Assembly (NCBI RefSeq): GCF_004358025.1
Contig: NZ_SMTL01000008.1
Location: 118,643 to 182,642, forward strand
Length of the DNA stretch: 64,000 bases
Direction of reading: 5' to 3'
Source: Rhizobium deserti
GTDB taxonomy: Bacteria > Pseudomonadota > Alphaproteobacteria > Rhizobiales > Rhizobiaceae
Below, piece by piece: positions 29,201-36,863 of the stretch (the stretch's first letter is position 1; every line of letters starts with the position of its first letter). The notes beneath the pieces are model-generated. The model worked only from the letters and a program-made list of their open reading frames with translations. It did not search any database and was not told where the DNA came from. A program made the translations under genes and the position numbers.

Positions 29201-29465
29201 CGCTGTCATCATCCGTTTCGCCAAGCGGACGGATGACCGGAAGTATGGCTGAGCGACCGCCGAGAAGATCAACGAATTCCGATCGCAGCACGCGCGCCGA
29301 GCGGCGTGTCGGGACGAATATCGTGACATTCGCCAGCGAAAGCGGATTGCTTGGGTCGTAGCTGAAACTGTCGTTGAGACCTCCGCTGCAGAGCGCTGCC
29401 GCAACCGTTTTCAGAAAGGGTGCTCCCGGCGGGATGGTCAATACGCGCTTCTGCCGGGAAGCCAT
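26268..29465 (-). CDS. addB: AddB: partner subunit of the AddAB nuclease
   Basis: AddB carries an inactive helicase fold that reads recombination signals, plus a second nuclease domain. The 1065 residues begin MASRQKRVLTIPPGAPFLKTV. The C-terminal nuclease shows GTLYHAIIDRY, IADRIDIKGSG and LIDYKTGLNPS. The iron-sulfur cysteines of Bacillus AddB are not seen at the expected place: RLRRDPYSIYARW stands where the family often has a Cys-Pro motif. That suggests a cluster-free nuclease domain, which I infer from sequence only. It lies 3 bp after murU and overlaps addA. Confidence 0.95.
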   Translation of the reverse strand: MASRQKRVLTIPPGAPFLKTVAAALCSGGLNDSFSYDPSNPLSLANVTIFVPTRRSARVLRSEFVDLLGGRSAILPVIRPLGETDDDSGYFDLVAPDEIDLATPIGGTARLLELGRLILAWRNQLPKIVLDIHSDSPLVAPASPADAIWLARSLAELIDAVETEERDWADLQKLDTGEHALWWQLTAEFLSIASAFWPARLDELRRSSPAKHQATVLRAEARRIASRDHNGPIIVAGSTGSVPAAADLIAAIASLPNGSVVLPGLDLSMPADQWAMIGEEAFDGKLEPASRSHPQFGLSRLLEKLGIGRDEVELLGDVSDALTMRADVLSKALVPARATDQWNGWRENHNPDRIAEAFKDVALLEASNEREEAVAIAIALRLALENPGRDGGESQAALITPDRALARRVTAELARFGVIADDTAGSPLSATPQGTLTQLLLEATLRPGDPVAIVGLLKHPLLRLGLPLSELHPAIEALELLALRGGVGDMDISALAPLLETKIAKQRDDKHAPQWRLALPKDIAKKALDLAHRLANAVEPLASALVRRRPDGRGLTSSLPLSDWAQRTGRALEAFCVDERQDLAALWTGEAGEKLANLLSDVIATDGQMEADGPQWIDIVMALTTGEAVKPRSLSDPRVFIFGTLEARLQSVDTMILGGLNEGSWPGQTINNPFLSRTMKTDLGLEPPERRIGQLAHDFEMACGTRNLILSRSLRQGSTPTVASRWLQRLLALGGKAFAGSLKERGNVYRHWAAAIDAGENQPPAKRPAPKPPADLQPKSYSFSEVGRLRRDPYSIYARWILRLDPLHPFNRDPGASERGTLYHAIIDRYTREDHRPGSAEARSAMQRITDELFDAEQLPPHIDWVWRPRFVDVARAFLDWEVERAPDIRQTLTEVGAGFEIENAGIRVTGIADRIDIKGSGRADLIDYKTGLNPSVSQARSLLDPQLALEAAALKAGAFRKAGAMTPDNLLYVRLRPGDRFREDKVNNEGSSATAKRQPKSALELAQESVDQLTRFVVALRSHDAGFASRIVPMAQSDFGGEYDHLARVAEWSTADDEEAETDE

Positions 29466-29468
29466 GGC

Positions 29469-30200
29469 TCAAGCCTCAGCCACGGAACGGGCGATCACAT
29501 CTTCGGCGGCGGGCAGGGCTTCGGGTGTGCCGACCGTGATCCATTGCCCGTCCATAATCAGTCCGAACAGCCTGCCCTGCCCGATGGCCTCATCGAAGTA
29601 GATGTTCAGGTTGAAAGGCTCGGCGGGCGCCCGATCAAGGAGCGAAGAGTGAAGGACGATGGCGCCGGCATAAACGACCGGATTGTCGCCGCCTTCTTTG
29701 TAGCGCGACAATCTGCCGTCGGCAGCCAGCTGGAAATCCTTCTTGCCGTTATGGCCTGTAGTCCGGTCGATCGGCACGCATAGCAGCGCCATGTCCATGT
29801 CGGATTGGTTGAAGAAGTCGGCGAGCCGCTGGAGATTGGTCCTCTCCCCGGGCCTTTCTCCAACCCAGAAAAGATCGGCGTTCATCACATAAGTTAGGTC
29901 CGGCTGGAGCAGTTTCAAACCTTTGACCAGCCCGCCGCCCGAATTCAGAAGAGCGTCACGCTCGTCCGAAATGCAGATCTCCATCCTCGGATAAGCTTGC
30001 AAATGCTTTTCCATCTGATCGGCAAAGTGATGCACGTTGACGGCAGCCCTCGTCACACCGGCATCGGCCAAGGCGTCCAGCGCATAATCGATCATCGCCT
30101 TACCGGCGATCGGCACCAGCGGTTTCGGCATCGTATCGGTGATCGGGCGCAAACGGGTACCAAGCCCCGCGGCGAGCACCATGGCCTGAGTAATGGGCAT
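29469..30200 (-). CDS. murU: Nucleotidyltransferase, likely N-acetylmuramate-1-phosphate uridylyltransferase
   Basis: The 243-residue product begins MPITQAMVLAAGLGTRLRPI and continues PKPLVPIAGKAMIDYALD, the sugar-phosphate nucleotidyltransferase signature. MurU makes UDP-MurNAc from MurNAc-1-P in the recycling route that bypasses de novo synthesis and gives fosfomycin tolerance. The specific call rests on the neighbour directly upstream, whose C-terminal half resembles AmgK, the kinase that makes MurNAc-1-P. By sequence alone a mannose-1-P guanylyltransferase-like activity cannot be excluded. Twelve bases separate the two genes. Confidence 0.82.
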   Translation of the reverse strand: MPITQAMVLAAGLGTRLRPITDTMPKPLVPIAGKAMIDYALDALADAGVTRAAVNVHHFADQMEKHLQAYPRMEICISDERDALLNSGGGLVKGLKLLQPDLTYVMNADLFWVGERPGERTNLQRLADFFNQSDMDMALLCVPIDRTTGHNGKKDFQLAADGRLSRYKEGGDNPVVYAGAIVLHSSLLDRAPAEPFNLNIYFDEAIGQGRLFGLIMDGQWITVGTPEALPAAEDVIARSVAEA

Positions 30201-30212
30201 TGCAAACCATAT

Positions 30213-31724
30213 CTATGATTCGGGAAGTTCTATTCCAGTCCTATGGCACCATTCGCGCAAGGGGGCGAGGGCCTCATGCTGGAGTGCTGTGGACAGATAG
30301 CGCAGGGTGCGCGGCATATGCTGCATGTAATAGGGCTTGTTGTCCCGCTGCTTCAGCCGCACCCAAAGCCCCGCAAGCTTGCAGTTGCGCTGCGCCGCCA
30401 TGATCGCCCACGACCTCGCAAAGGTTGGCTCGTCGAATGGACCCATGGCTCGCCGTAAGGTGACATAGTCCACCATCATCTGGTTGGCGAGCGGCTTTGG
30501 AATATCAACCCGAGCATCCTGCATGACCGAGGCAAGGTCATAAGCGGTCGGGCCGATCATGGAGTCCTGGAAATCGATCAGCCCCACCTGCCGGACGCCC
30601 GATTCATGTGGGCGCCAGATGATGTTCGGCGAATGGAAGTCGCGAAGCAGGAGGTTCTTTTCGCTGCTTTGCAGGATGCCGATCAGCTCGTCCCAGATCG
30701 CCAGATATTCCTGCCGCTCCTGGTCGGTGGGATCAGAACCGCGTTTCCAGGGCAGATGCCAGTCCAAGAGGAGCCGGGCTTCCATCTTTATGGCGGTAGG
30801 ATCGAAATCCGGAATATGATGCATCCGCCCTTCTGACATGGGAAGGTCCTGCCGAAGCTCTTGGGCGTGCAGGAAAGCGAGGCAGACGATCGCCTCACGA
30901 TATCTCTCCGGAATAGCCTGCCCTTCGGTGTCGAGCACGCCACCACTGCCGAAATCTTCGATCAGCAGGATGCCCTGATCGTAATCCACATGCAGCACTT
31001 CAGGCGCAGCAAGCCCGATTTCTCTTAGATAGCGTGCAATGGCGACGAAAGGATAGGCGTTTTCGGCAAGATGAGCGACCTTTGGATAAGGCTTGCCATC
31101 CAAGACGGCCGGACCTTCGGGCATCTTCGGCCAGTCCATCAGGATCAGCGTTTCGCCGGCCATCGTCGTCAGGCGCTCGTAAGCCCGTACGGAAGCGTCG
31201 CCAGTCAGGAAGCGCCGCCGCGCATCGCCCTGATCGTGTTCCTCAAGAAATTTGCGTATGGCCAGGACGCGGCGCAGGCGTTTCATCTGGGCTTCGGGGG
31301 CTTTGATTCGAACCGTTCGTCCCGCACCCGTGTGCTCCAGCTGCAACCTGATCTGTGTGCCAGGCAAAAGTTCTTCCGCCATTTCCGGCCATTCGACCAA
31401 GCAGATTCCGGAAGCGAGGGCTTCATCGAAGCCCAGCTCTTCCATCTCCGAAGAGTCTCCAAGTCGATAAAGGTCGAAATGCGCCACGGGGATACGCAGC
31501 TCGTAGCTTTGCACCAGGGTAAAGGTCGGACTTGGCACTTCCAGTGTATCGTCGTTGGCGAGGGCACGCAGGAAAGCACGGGCCAGCGTGGATTTGCCGG
31601 ACCCGAGATCGCCTGAAAGGCAAAGGCAATCGCCGCGGCGAAGCGCAAGCGCCAAGTCCTCGCCCAGACGAATGGTATCGTCTTCCGCAGGAAGCGTCAG
31701 CGTGAGAACGTCAATATCTGTCAT
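30213..31724 (-). CDS. Fusion of TsaE tRNA-modification ATPase with an AmgK-like sugar kinase
   Basis: Two proteins in one 503-residue chain. Residues about 1-150 are TsaE, the ATPase for t6A37 tRNA modification, with Walker A SGDLGSGKSTLARAF near residue 40, PSPTFTLVQSYE, and ASGICLVEWPE. From about residue 160 comes an aminoglycoside-phosphotransferase-fold kinase resembling AmgK (N-acetylmuramate/GlcNAc anomeric kinase): ILLIEDFGSGGV, catalytic LLLRDFHSPNIIW, and metal-binding GLIDFQDSMIGPTAYDL. It overlaps divL by 4 bases and is followed by murU. The fusion joins an essential tRNA function to cell-wall recycling and appears to be general in rhizobia. Confidence 0.9.
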   Translation of the reverse strand: MTDIDVLTLTLPAEDDTIRLGEDLALALRRGDCLCLSGDLGSGKSTLARAFLRALANDDTLEVPSPTFTLVQSYELRIPVAHFDLYRLGDSSEMEELGFDEALASGICLVEWPEMAEELLPGTQIRLQLEHTGAGRTVRIKAPEAQMKRLRRVLAIRKFLEEHDQGDARRRFLTGDASVRAYERLTTMAGETLILMDWPKMPEGPAVLDGKPYPKVAHLAENAYPFVAIARYLREIGLAAPEVLHVDYDQGILLIEDFGSGGVLDTEGQAIPERYREAIVCLAFLHAQELRQDLPMSEGRMHHIPDFDPTAIKMEARLLLDWHLPWKRGSDPTDQERQEYLAIWDELIGILQSSEKNLLLRDFHSPNIIWRPHESGVRQVGLIDFQDSMIGPTAYDLASVMQDARVDIPKPLANQMMVDYVTLRRAMGPFDEPTFARSWAIMAAQRNCKLAGLWVRLKQRDNKPYYMQHMPRTLRYLSTALQHEALAPLREWCHRTGIELPES

Positions 31725-34183
31725 TCTGCAGCGGCGACGGAATGCATCAGCGTGCCCGTGGGTATGCGGCAGGTAATCGTGGTCCCCTGGCCGGCGCGGC
31801 TGTCGATCGTCACTTCGCCCTTGTGGAGGGTGACGAAGCTCTCGACGATGGAAAGGCCAAGGCCGGCGCCGCTCCGCTTGCCGCCCTTCGAGTTCGAAGA
31901 GAAACGGTCAAAGACGGTCTTGAGCATGTCCGGCGGAATGCCAGGACCCTTGTCGCTGACCGAGAAGAAGATATTCGCAGATTTACGCCAGCATTCCAGA
32001 GTAATAGCCGAGCCTTCGGGAGCGAAATTGGTGGCATTGGTCAGCAGCTTGAGCAGGATCTGCTTGAGCCGCTGCTCGTCTGCAACGATCGTTCCAAGCC
32101 CCGTAGGTGCAGTGATCTCCAACGTAACATTGCTTTCATGCAGCCGGTCGGCAATCTGCATTGCCACGTCGTCGAGCAGGTCGTCGACAGGCATTTCGGA
32201 GTAACTGAGCTGCATAATGCCGGCGTCGACGGTGGCCAGGTCGAGGATATCATTGACGATGGTCAGGAGGACAGAGGAAGAGGTTGAAATATGGTCGATA
32301 TATTCCGCCTGTCTTCCGTTCAGCTCGCCGACACCTGGCGTTTTCAGAAGGTCGGTAAATCCGATGATGTTCGTCAGCGGCGAGCGCAGCTCGTAAGAAA
32401 CGTGCTGGACGAAGTCGTTCTTGATCTCGTCCGCCTTCTGCAGCGCCTCGTTCTTTTCCTTCAAGGCCCGCTCGGCGCGCGCACTTGCCGTCATGTCGAC
32501 AAAGGTGAACATGGTCTGGGCGTTCGGCAGCGGCGTCACCGCATAGTCGAGGATCAGGCCGGAATAGAGCTCGAATGTTCCCTGCAACGAGCGCCGCTCG
32601 TCGTCGAAATTTGTCAGCATCTGGCCGAAGCGCCGCCAGCCGTCGGATCCGTCATAGGACGGAGAGCAAAGACTCTCGATCGCTTTGATATGGGTGCCGG
32701 GCTTGGCTTCCTCGGCGGTGATCCCCCAAAGAGCCCGGAAAGCAGGGTTGGATAAGCGGATACGTCCGTCCGGCCCAAAAACGGCCACACCTTCGGAAAG
32801 GTGATCGATCGTTTCCCCTTGGACCCTGACCAGAGTATTATAGCGCGTTTCGAGATCGACCTGTTCCGTCAGGTTCTCAAAAACCCATGTCGCGCCACCC
32901 TGCGGATGCGCGGTCGCAATGACGCGCAGTGTCTGGCCGTTCGGCAGGTGCCAGGTGTCGGTTTTCGTGTCCAGAGCCTGGTAGATGGCGAGAGCGGCTT
33001 CTTTCCAGCTGCGCCAGTTCAGCTGCTCCGGCAATTTACCACTGCTGCGTAGTGTGTCGAGCAGTTCGCTATTGTCTGGCCGCGATTCGAGGAAGGGAAG
33101 GGCAAGATCCCAAAGCTGCACGAAGGCCTGGTTGTAGAACTGCAGGCGCCGCTCGCCATCAAATATGGCAACCGGCGTCGCCAGGTGGTCGAGGGTCTCG
33201 GCGTGGCTTTTCAGCGTCCGCTTCAGTTCTTCCCGCACAGTTTCGGCTTCCGACACATCGGTCGCCATGCCGGCGGAGCCGCCGGGCACGACCACGTCCA
33301 CGACGTCGAACATGGTCCGGTTGCCGCGCACGACCGTCGACATGCGATCATGAAAGGGAGATGTGGGTGTTGTCGTCGCAGCGATCTTCTCGCGCGCGAT
33401 CGTTCCTAGAAACTCGCGCCCTTCTTCCAGTGCCTGATGCGGCGTGGGAGCTTCAACGGCATCGCTATAGGCATGGTTTACCCATGCCAGCTTGCCCTGC
33501 GCATCGCGTCTCCAGACCGGCTGCTCGATGGCGTCCAAGAGAGAATGAAAAAGCGATATGGAATGGGTGAGGCGCTCGCGCTCGATCTTGAGCTCCGCCA
33601 ATTCCGCGCGAAGGTTGTTCAATGCGATGAATCGAACGAAGGCCTTGCCGCCGGACACGCGGCCTTGGACTTCGAGAATTTCGTCCCGGCTGGTTTCTAC
33701 AACCATATCGAAACTGCGGGCTTCGCCGCGAAGCAGCTCGATCGCCTTTTCAATCTCGATTGCCGATGTGGGTCGCATCCAGCGGCCGAACGCCAGGAAC
33801 TCGCGATCCTGTTGAGGCGCGCCGGTCTCCGGAGGCAGCTGGCCCAGGAATTCCGGCTTCGACGGTCCGTTTTCCCACACTACGATGCGGCGGTTCTTTT
33901 CAGCGATCAGAGCTTCATATTTGGATATACGTTGCTGCGCATCGGAAAGCGCACTGCGCATTTCCTGCGTCTCGGCCTGCATATTGCCGCGCTGGCGAAC
34001 AAGCCATACCGCCGACAACAAGGCTGCTCCAAGCGCTCCTACAACCAGCGACGAAATAACGACTTCGGTTGATGAAAACAGCTTGGCCGCCGCCGCACCG
34101 CTTTCCTGCGCAAAGGCGGTGGTCGCGTTTGAAAGCACCGTCCCCGAAAGAAACGCAGTCCAAGTTCTTTTCAATCGACCCAT
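31721..34183 (-). CDS. divL: DivL-like PAS-domain histidine kinase homologue with tyrosine at the phosphorylation site
   Basis: DivL in Caulobacter controls the CckA-ChpT-CtrA cell-cycle relay and has tyrosine in place of the phospho-accepting histidine. Here the H-box reads HVSYELRSPLTNI, with Tyr597 (codon 32395-32393) where kinases have SHELRTP, so this is very probably the DivL orthologue. The ATG at 34183 gives 820 residues; the frame extends to 34345 without family sequence. An N-terminal membrane segment (about 40-62) is followed by a coiled coil, three or four PAS-like regions (about 200-575) and an intact-looking ATPase domain (FSVSDKGPGIPPDM, GAGLGLSIVESF). It heads the tsaE-amgK/murU/addBA/trxA run. 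Confidence 0.9.
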   Translation of the reverse strand: MGRLKRTWTAFLSGTVLSNATTAFAQESGAAAAKLFSSTEVVISSLVVGALGAALLSAVWLVRQRGNMQAETQEMRSALSDAQQRISKYEALIAEKNRRIVVWENGPSKPEFLGQLPPETGAPQQDREFLAFGRWMRPTSAIEIEKAIELLRGEARSFDMVVETSRDEILEVQGRVSGGKAFVRFIALNNLRAELAELKIERERLTHSISLFHSLLDAIEQPVWRRDAQGKLAWVNHAYSDAVEAPTPHQALEEGREFLGTIAREKIAATTTPTSPFHDRMSTVVRGNRTMFDVVDVVVPGGSAGMATDVSEAETVREELKRTLKSHAETLDHLATPVAIFDGERRLQFYNQAFVQLWDLALPFLESRPDNSELLDTLRSSGKLPEQLNWRSWKEAALAIYQALDTKTDTWHLPNGQTLRVIATAHPQGGATWVFENLTEQVDLETRYNTLVRVQGETIDHLSEGVAVFGPDGRIRLSNPAFRALWGITAEEAKPGTHIKAIESLCSPSYDGSDGWRRFGQMLTNFDDERRSLQGTFELYSGLILDYAVTPLPNAQTMFTFVDMTASARAERALKEKNEALQKADEIKNDFVQHVSYELRSPLTNIIGFTDLLKTPGVGELNGRQAEYIDHISTSSSVLLTIVNDILDLATVDAGIMQLSYSEMPVDDLLDDVAMQIADRLHESNVTLEITAPTGLGTIVADEQRLKQILLKLLTNATNFAPEGSAITLECWRKSANIFFSVSDKGPGIPPDMLKTVFDRFSSNSKGGKRSGAGLGLSIVESFVTLHKGEVTIDSRAGQGTTITCRIPTGTLMHSVAAAE

Positions 34184-34492
34184 CTTTCCCGCCACGGCTC
34201 CGCAGAGCTGGCCAAAGCGTAAAGTTAAAGCCGTGTGATTCGCATCGCCACGACATGGATCGGCCTGCCTGCGCAGGCTCTTTTTCATTACCGACATCAC
34301 CGGTCTGTCTCCGTCCAGTTGCCGCTTGCCGACAAGACATACCACATCGCACCTTGCCCCGAGCCGGTGCGAATCGAGTTGTAAAACAATACTTGCTCGG
34401 GGAATCGCCGGGAAGGGCGCGGGCCAAAAAAGAGGCCGCAGCCTTCTGTCAAGGCTGCGGCCACCATATCTTGTGGATTAACCGGCTAGGGA
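34184..34492. other. Intergenic region between divL and ahcY
   Basis: This 309-bp stretch holds the ahcY terminator (34426-34462) and, presumably, the divL promoter. Three GANTC methylation sites occur at 34237-34241, 34371-34375 and 34402-34406, about twice the number expected by chance. An exact palindrome GCCTGCGCAGGC lies near 34269-34280. No small ORF with recognisable similarity was seen. Confidence 0.5.
34426..34462 (-). terminator. Intrinsic terminator of ahcY
   Basis: Read on the minus strand, a perfect 10-bp stem (GGCCGCAGCC with GGCTGCGGCC, 9-nt loop) is followed by CTC and then a run of six T residues. It begins 31 bp after the ahcY stop. Confidence 0.93.
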
Positions 34493-35893
34493 TTAGTAGC
34501 GGTAGTGTTCGGCCTTGAATGGTCCCTGAGCGGAGACGCCGATATAGGCTGCCTGCTCTTCAGAAAGCTCGGTGAGCTTCACACCGAGCCGAGCAAGATG
34601 CAGACGGGCGACCTTTTCGTCGAGGTGCTTCGGCAGGATGTAGACGTCGTTCTTGTACTCGCCCTGCTTGGTGAACAGCTCGATCTGCGCCAATGTCTGG
34701 TTGGTGAAGGAAGCCGACATCACAAAGGATGGATGGCCGGTCGCATTGCCGAGGTTCAGCAGGCGCCCTTCTGAGAGAAGAATGATGCGGTTGCCCTTGG
34801 GGAACTCGATCAGGTCGACCTGCGGCTTTACATTGGTCCACTTGAGGTTCTTGAGGGCCGCAACCTGGATCTCGTTGTCGAAGTGACCGATATTGCCGAC
34901 GATGGCCATATCCTTCATCGCGCGCATATGCTCGATACGGATAATGTCCTTGTTGCCCGTGGTGGTGATGAAGATATCGGCGGAATCCACCACGTCTTCG
35001 AGAACGACGACTTCGAAACCGTCCATGGCGGCCTGAAGCGCGCAGATCGGATCGACCTCCGTCACCTTGACGCGGGCGCCGGCGCCTGCAAGCGAAGCAG
35101 CCGATCCCTTACCGACGTCGCCATAGCCGCAGACGACGGCGACCTTGCCGGCCATCATCACGTCGGTGCCGCGGCGGATGCCATCCACCAGCGATTCCTT
35201 GCAGCCGTACTTGTTATCAAATTTCGACTTTGTAACCGAGTCGTTGACATTGATTGCCGGGAAGGGAAGCAGGCCCTTCTTGGAGAGTTCATAAAGGCGA
35301 TGAACGCCTGTCGTGGTCTCTTCCGTGACGCCCTTGATCGCATCGCGCTGCTTGGTGAACCAGCCGGGCGAAGCCTGAAGACGCTTCTTGATCTGCGCGA
35401 AAAGGATTTCTTCTTCTTCCGAAGTCGGGTTCGAGAGGACATCTTCGCCGGCTTCGGCGCGGGCGCCGAGAAGGATATACATGGTGGCGTCGCCGCCATC
35501 ATCCAGGATCATGTTGGAGAAGCCGCCATCGCTCCACTGGAAGATCTTGTCGGTATATTCCCAGTATTCGGTCAGAGACTCGCCTTTGACGGCAAAAACC
35601 GGGATGCCGGCAGCAGCGATCGCCGCGGCAGCGTGGTCCTGGGTCGAGAAGATGTTGCAGGACGCCCAGCGAATTTCGGCGCCAAGTTCCTTGAGAGTCT
35701 CGATCAGCACGGCAGTCTGGATCGTCATGTGCAGGGAGCCAGAAATGCGGGCACCCTTGAGCGGCTTGGAATCCCCGAACTCGGCGCGGCAGGACATCAG
35801 GCCCGGCATTTCCGTTTCGGCAATGTCTAGTTCCTTGCGACCATAGTCAGCAAGTCCGATGTCTGCGACGATGTAATCCTTCTCACTGCTCAT
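34493..35893 (-). CDS. ahcY: S-adenosylhomocysteine hydrolase
   Basis: AhcY splits S-adenosylhomocysteine into adenosine and homocysteine and so relieves product inhibition of methyltransferases. The 466 residues include CNIFSTQDHAAAAIA, the NAD-binding VCGYGDVGKGSAA, GNIGHFDNEIQV and the C-terminal KAEHYRY. The length is the usual one for the proteobacterial form with the 40-residue insert. A 152-bp leader separates it from the HPr gene and contains a striking palindrome at 36003-36030, so it probably has its own promoter and regulator. Confidence 0.98.
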   Translation of the reverse strand: MSSEKDYIVADIGLADYGRKELDIAETEMPGLMSCRAEFGDSKPLKGARISGSLHMTIQTAVLIETLKELGAEIRWASCNIFSTQDHAAAAIAAAGIPVFAVKGESLTEYWEYTDKIFQWSDGGFSNMILDDGGDATMYILLGARAEAGEDVLSNPTSEEEEILFAQIKKRLQASPGWFTKQRDAIKGVTEETTTGVHRLYELSKKGLLPFPAINVNDSVTKSKFDNKYGCKESLVDGIRRGTDVMMAGKVAVVCGYGDVGKGSAASLAGAGARVKVTEVDPICALQAAMDGFEVVVLEDVVDSADIFITTTGNKDIIRIEHMRAMKDMAIVGNIGHFDNEIQVAALKNLKWTNVKPQVDLIEFPKGNRIILLSEGRLLNLGNATGHPSFVMSASFTNQTLAQIELFTKQGEYKNDVYILPKHLDEKVARLHLARLGVKLTELSEEQAAYIGVSAQGPFKAEHYRY

Positions 35894-36002
35894 AAAACTC
35901 TCCAGATGATGTTGATGCTGCGGTCGAGAGGGAAGATTTGGCCGAGCCGCGCGTAAACTTTCGCCAGCGGTTTAGCAGGCTTCGAGCAAACTATCAACAA
36001 GC

Positions 36003-36030
36003 ACATAAAGAAGTCTTTATGTCTTTATGT
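36003..36030. promoter_or_regulatory. Candidate operator upstream of ahcY (perfect 9-bp palindrome plus a third half-site)
   Basis: ACATAAAGA and TCTTTATGT form a perfect inverted repeat with a 2-bp spacer (36003-36022). A third copy, TCTTTATGT, follows overlapping by one base (36022-36030). It lies about 110 bp upstream of the ahcY start and 16 bp after the HPr stop. ArsR-family regulators of the SahR type control ahcY in many Proteobacteria and bind AT-rich palindromes of this sort; assignment to SahR is inference. Confidence 0.65.
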
Positions 36031-36045
36031 CAGCAAGAGAGGTCC

Positions 36046-36324
36046 TTACGCTTCCTCACCGAATTTATCGGCGATCAGCTTCTCCAACGCGTCCACGGCT
36101 GCCGCCGCCTCTCTGCCGGTGGCTGAAACCTGAATCGAACAGCCGGTGCTGGCAGCCAGCATCATCAGGCCCATGATGGAGGTGCCGCCAACGGTCGTCC
36201 CATCTCGAGAGACGGTGACTTGGGCATCGAAGTTTTCCACCATCTGCACGAACTTGGCGGATGCCCGCGCGTGCAGGCCGCGCTTATTGACGATCAGGAA
36301 TTCGCGAGAAAGAGGAGCGGACAT
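36046..36324 (-). CDS. HPr phosphocarrier protein (regulatory PTS)
   Basis: The 92-residue HPr is phosphorylated by EI(Ntr) on His18 (KRGLHARASAKF) and passes phosphate to the EIIA encoded next to it. Ser49 in GGTSIMGLMML is the HprK target site. In alphaproteobacteria this is part of a regulatory PTS without sugar transport; EI (ptsP) is not in the window. The gene is 12 bp downstream of the EIIA gene and is the last of the chvI-chvG-hprK-EIIA-HPr run before ahcY. Confidence 0.95.
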   Translation of the reverse strand: MSAPLSREFLIVNKRGLHARASAKFVQMVENFDAQVTVSRDGTTVGGTSIMGLMMLAASTGCSIQVSATGREAAAAVDALEKLIADKFGEEA

Positions 36325-36336
36325 TCAGCCTTGTTT

Positions 36337-36738
36337 CTATTTACCGCTCAGGACGCGGCTTGCCACGTTGATATATTTGCGCCCTGCTTCCGACGCCTCG
36401 GCCAGGGAGCGTTCCATGTTGTTGTCGCTGCGTACGCCGGCGAGCTTGATCAGCATGGGGAGGTTCATTCCGGCGATAACCTCGGTCTTGCCGCTTTCCA
36501 TAACGGAAATCGAAAGATTGGATGGTGTGCCACCGAACATATCGGTCAGGATGATCACACCGTGGCCGTCATCCGCAAGAGCTACGGCATCGACAATATC
36601 CTGACGACGCTGGTCCATATCATCTTCGGGGCCGATCGATACTGTTTCGATAAATTTCTGAGGCCCCACGACATGCTCTACAGCATGCCGAAATTCCTCA
36701 GCCAGCTTGCCATGAGTGACAAGCACAATTCCGATCAT
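36337..36738 (-). CDS. PTS EIIA component, mannose family (regulatory PTS)
   Basis: A 133-residue free-standing EIIA of the Man family (often called manX or EIIA-Man). It begins MIGIVLVTHGKLAEEFRHAV, with phospho-acceptor His9, and contains ILTDMFGGTPSNLS, the dimer-interface signature. No EIIB or membrane EIIC/EIID partner lies nearby, so transport is unlikely; it probably reports the phosphorylation state of the relay. It is 125 bp downstream of hprK and 12 bp upstream of the HPr gene. Confidence 0.93.
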   Translation of the reverse strand: MIGIVLVTHGKLAEEFRHAVEHVVGPQKFIETVSIGPEDDMDQRRQDIVDAVALADDGHGVIILTDMFGGTPSNLSISVMESGKTEVIAGMNLPMLIKLAGVRSDNNMERSLAEASEAGRKYINVASRVLSGK

Positions 36739-36863
36739 GTAAACTGCCCCCTGCTATGGAAACTCGCGGCCAATATCGCATCGCAATATAGCCGTCCAGC
36801 GGTGGGAAGCCATCTTCGTCAACTAGCTTTCAAGTTCAAGTTAAAAATCTAGGCTTTTCGGCA

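Noticed and set aside
35894..36045. A SAM or SAH riboswitch in the ahcY leader
   Set aside because: I could not fold the conserved core of any riboswitch class I know here. The strong DNA palindrome makes a protein operator more likely.
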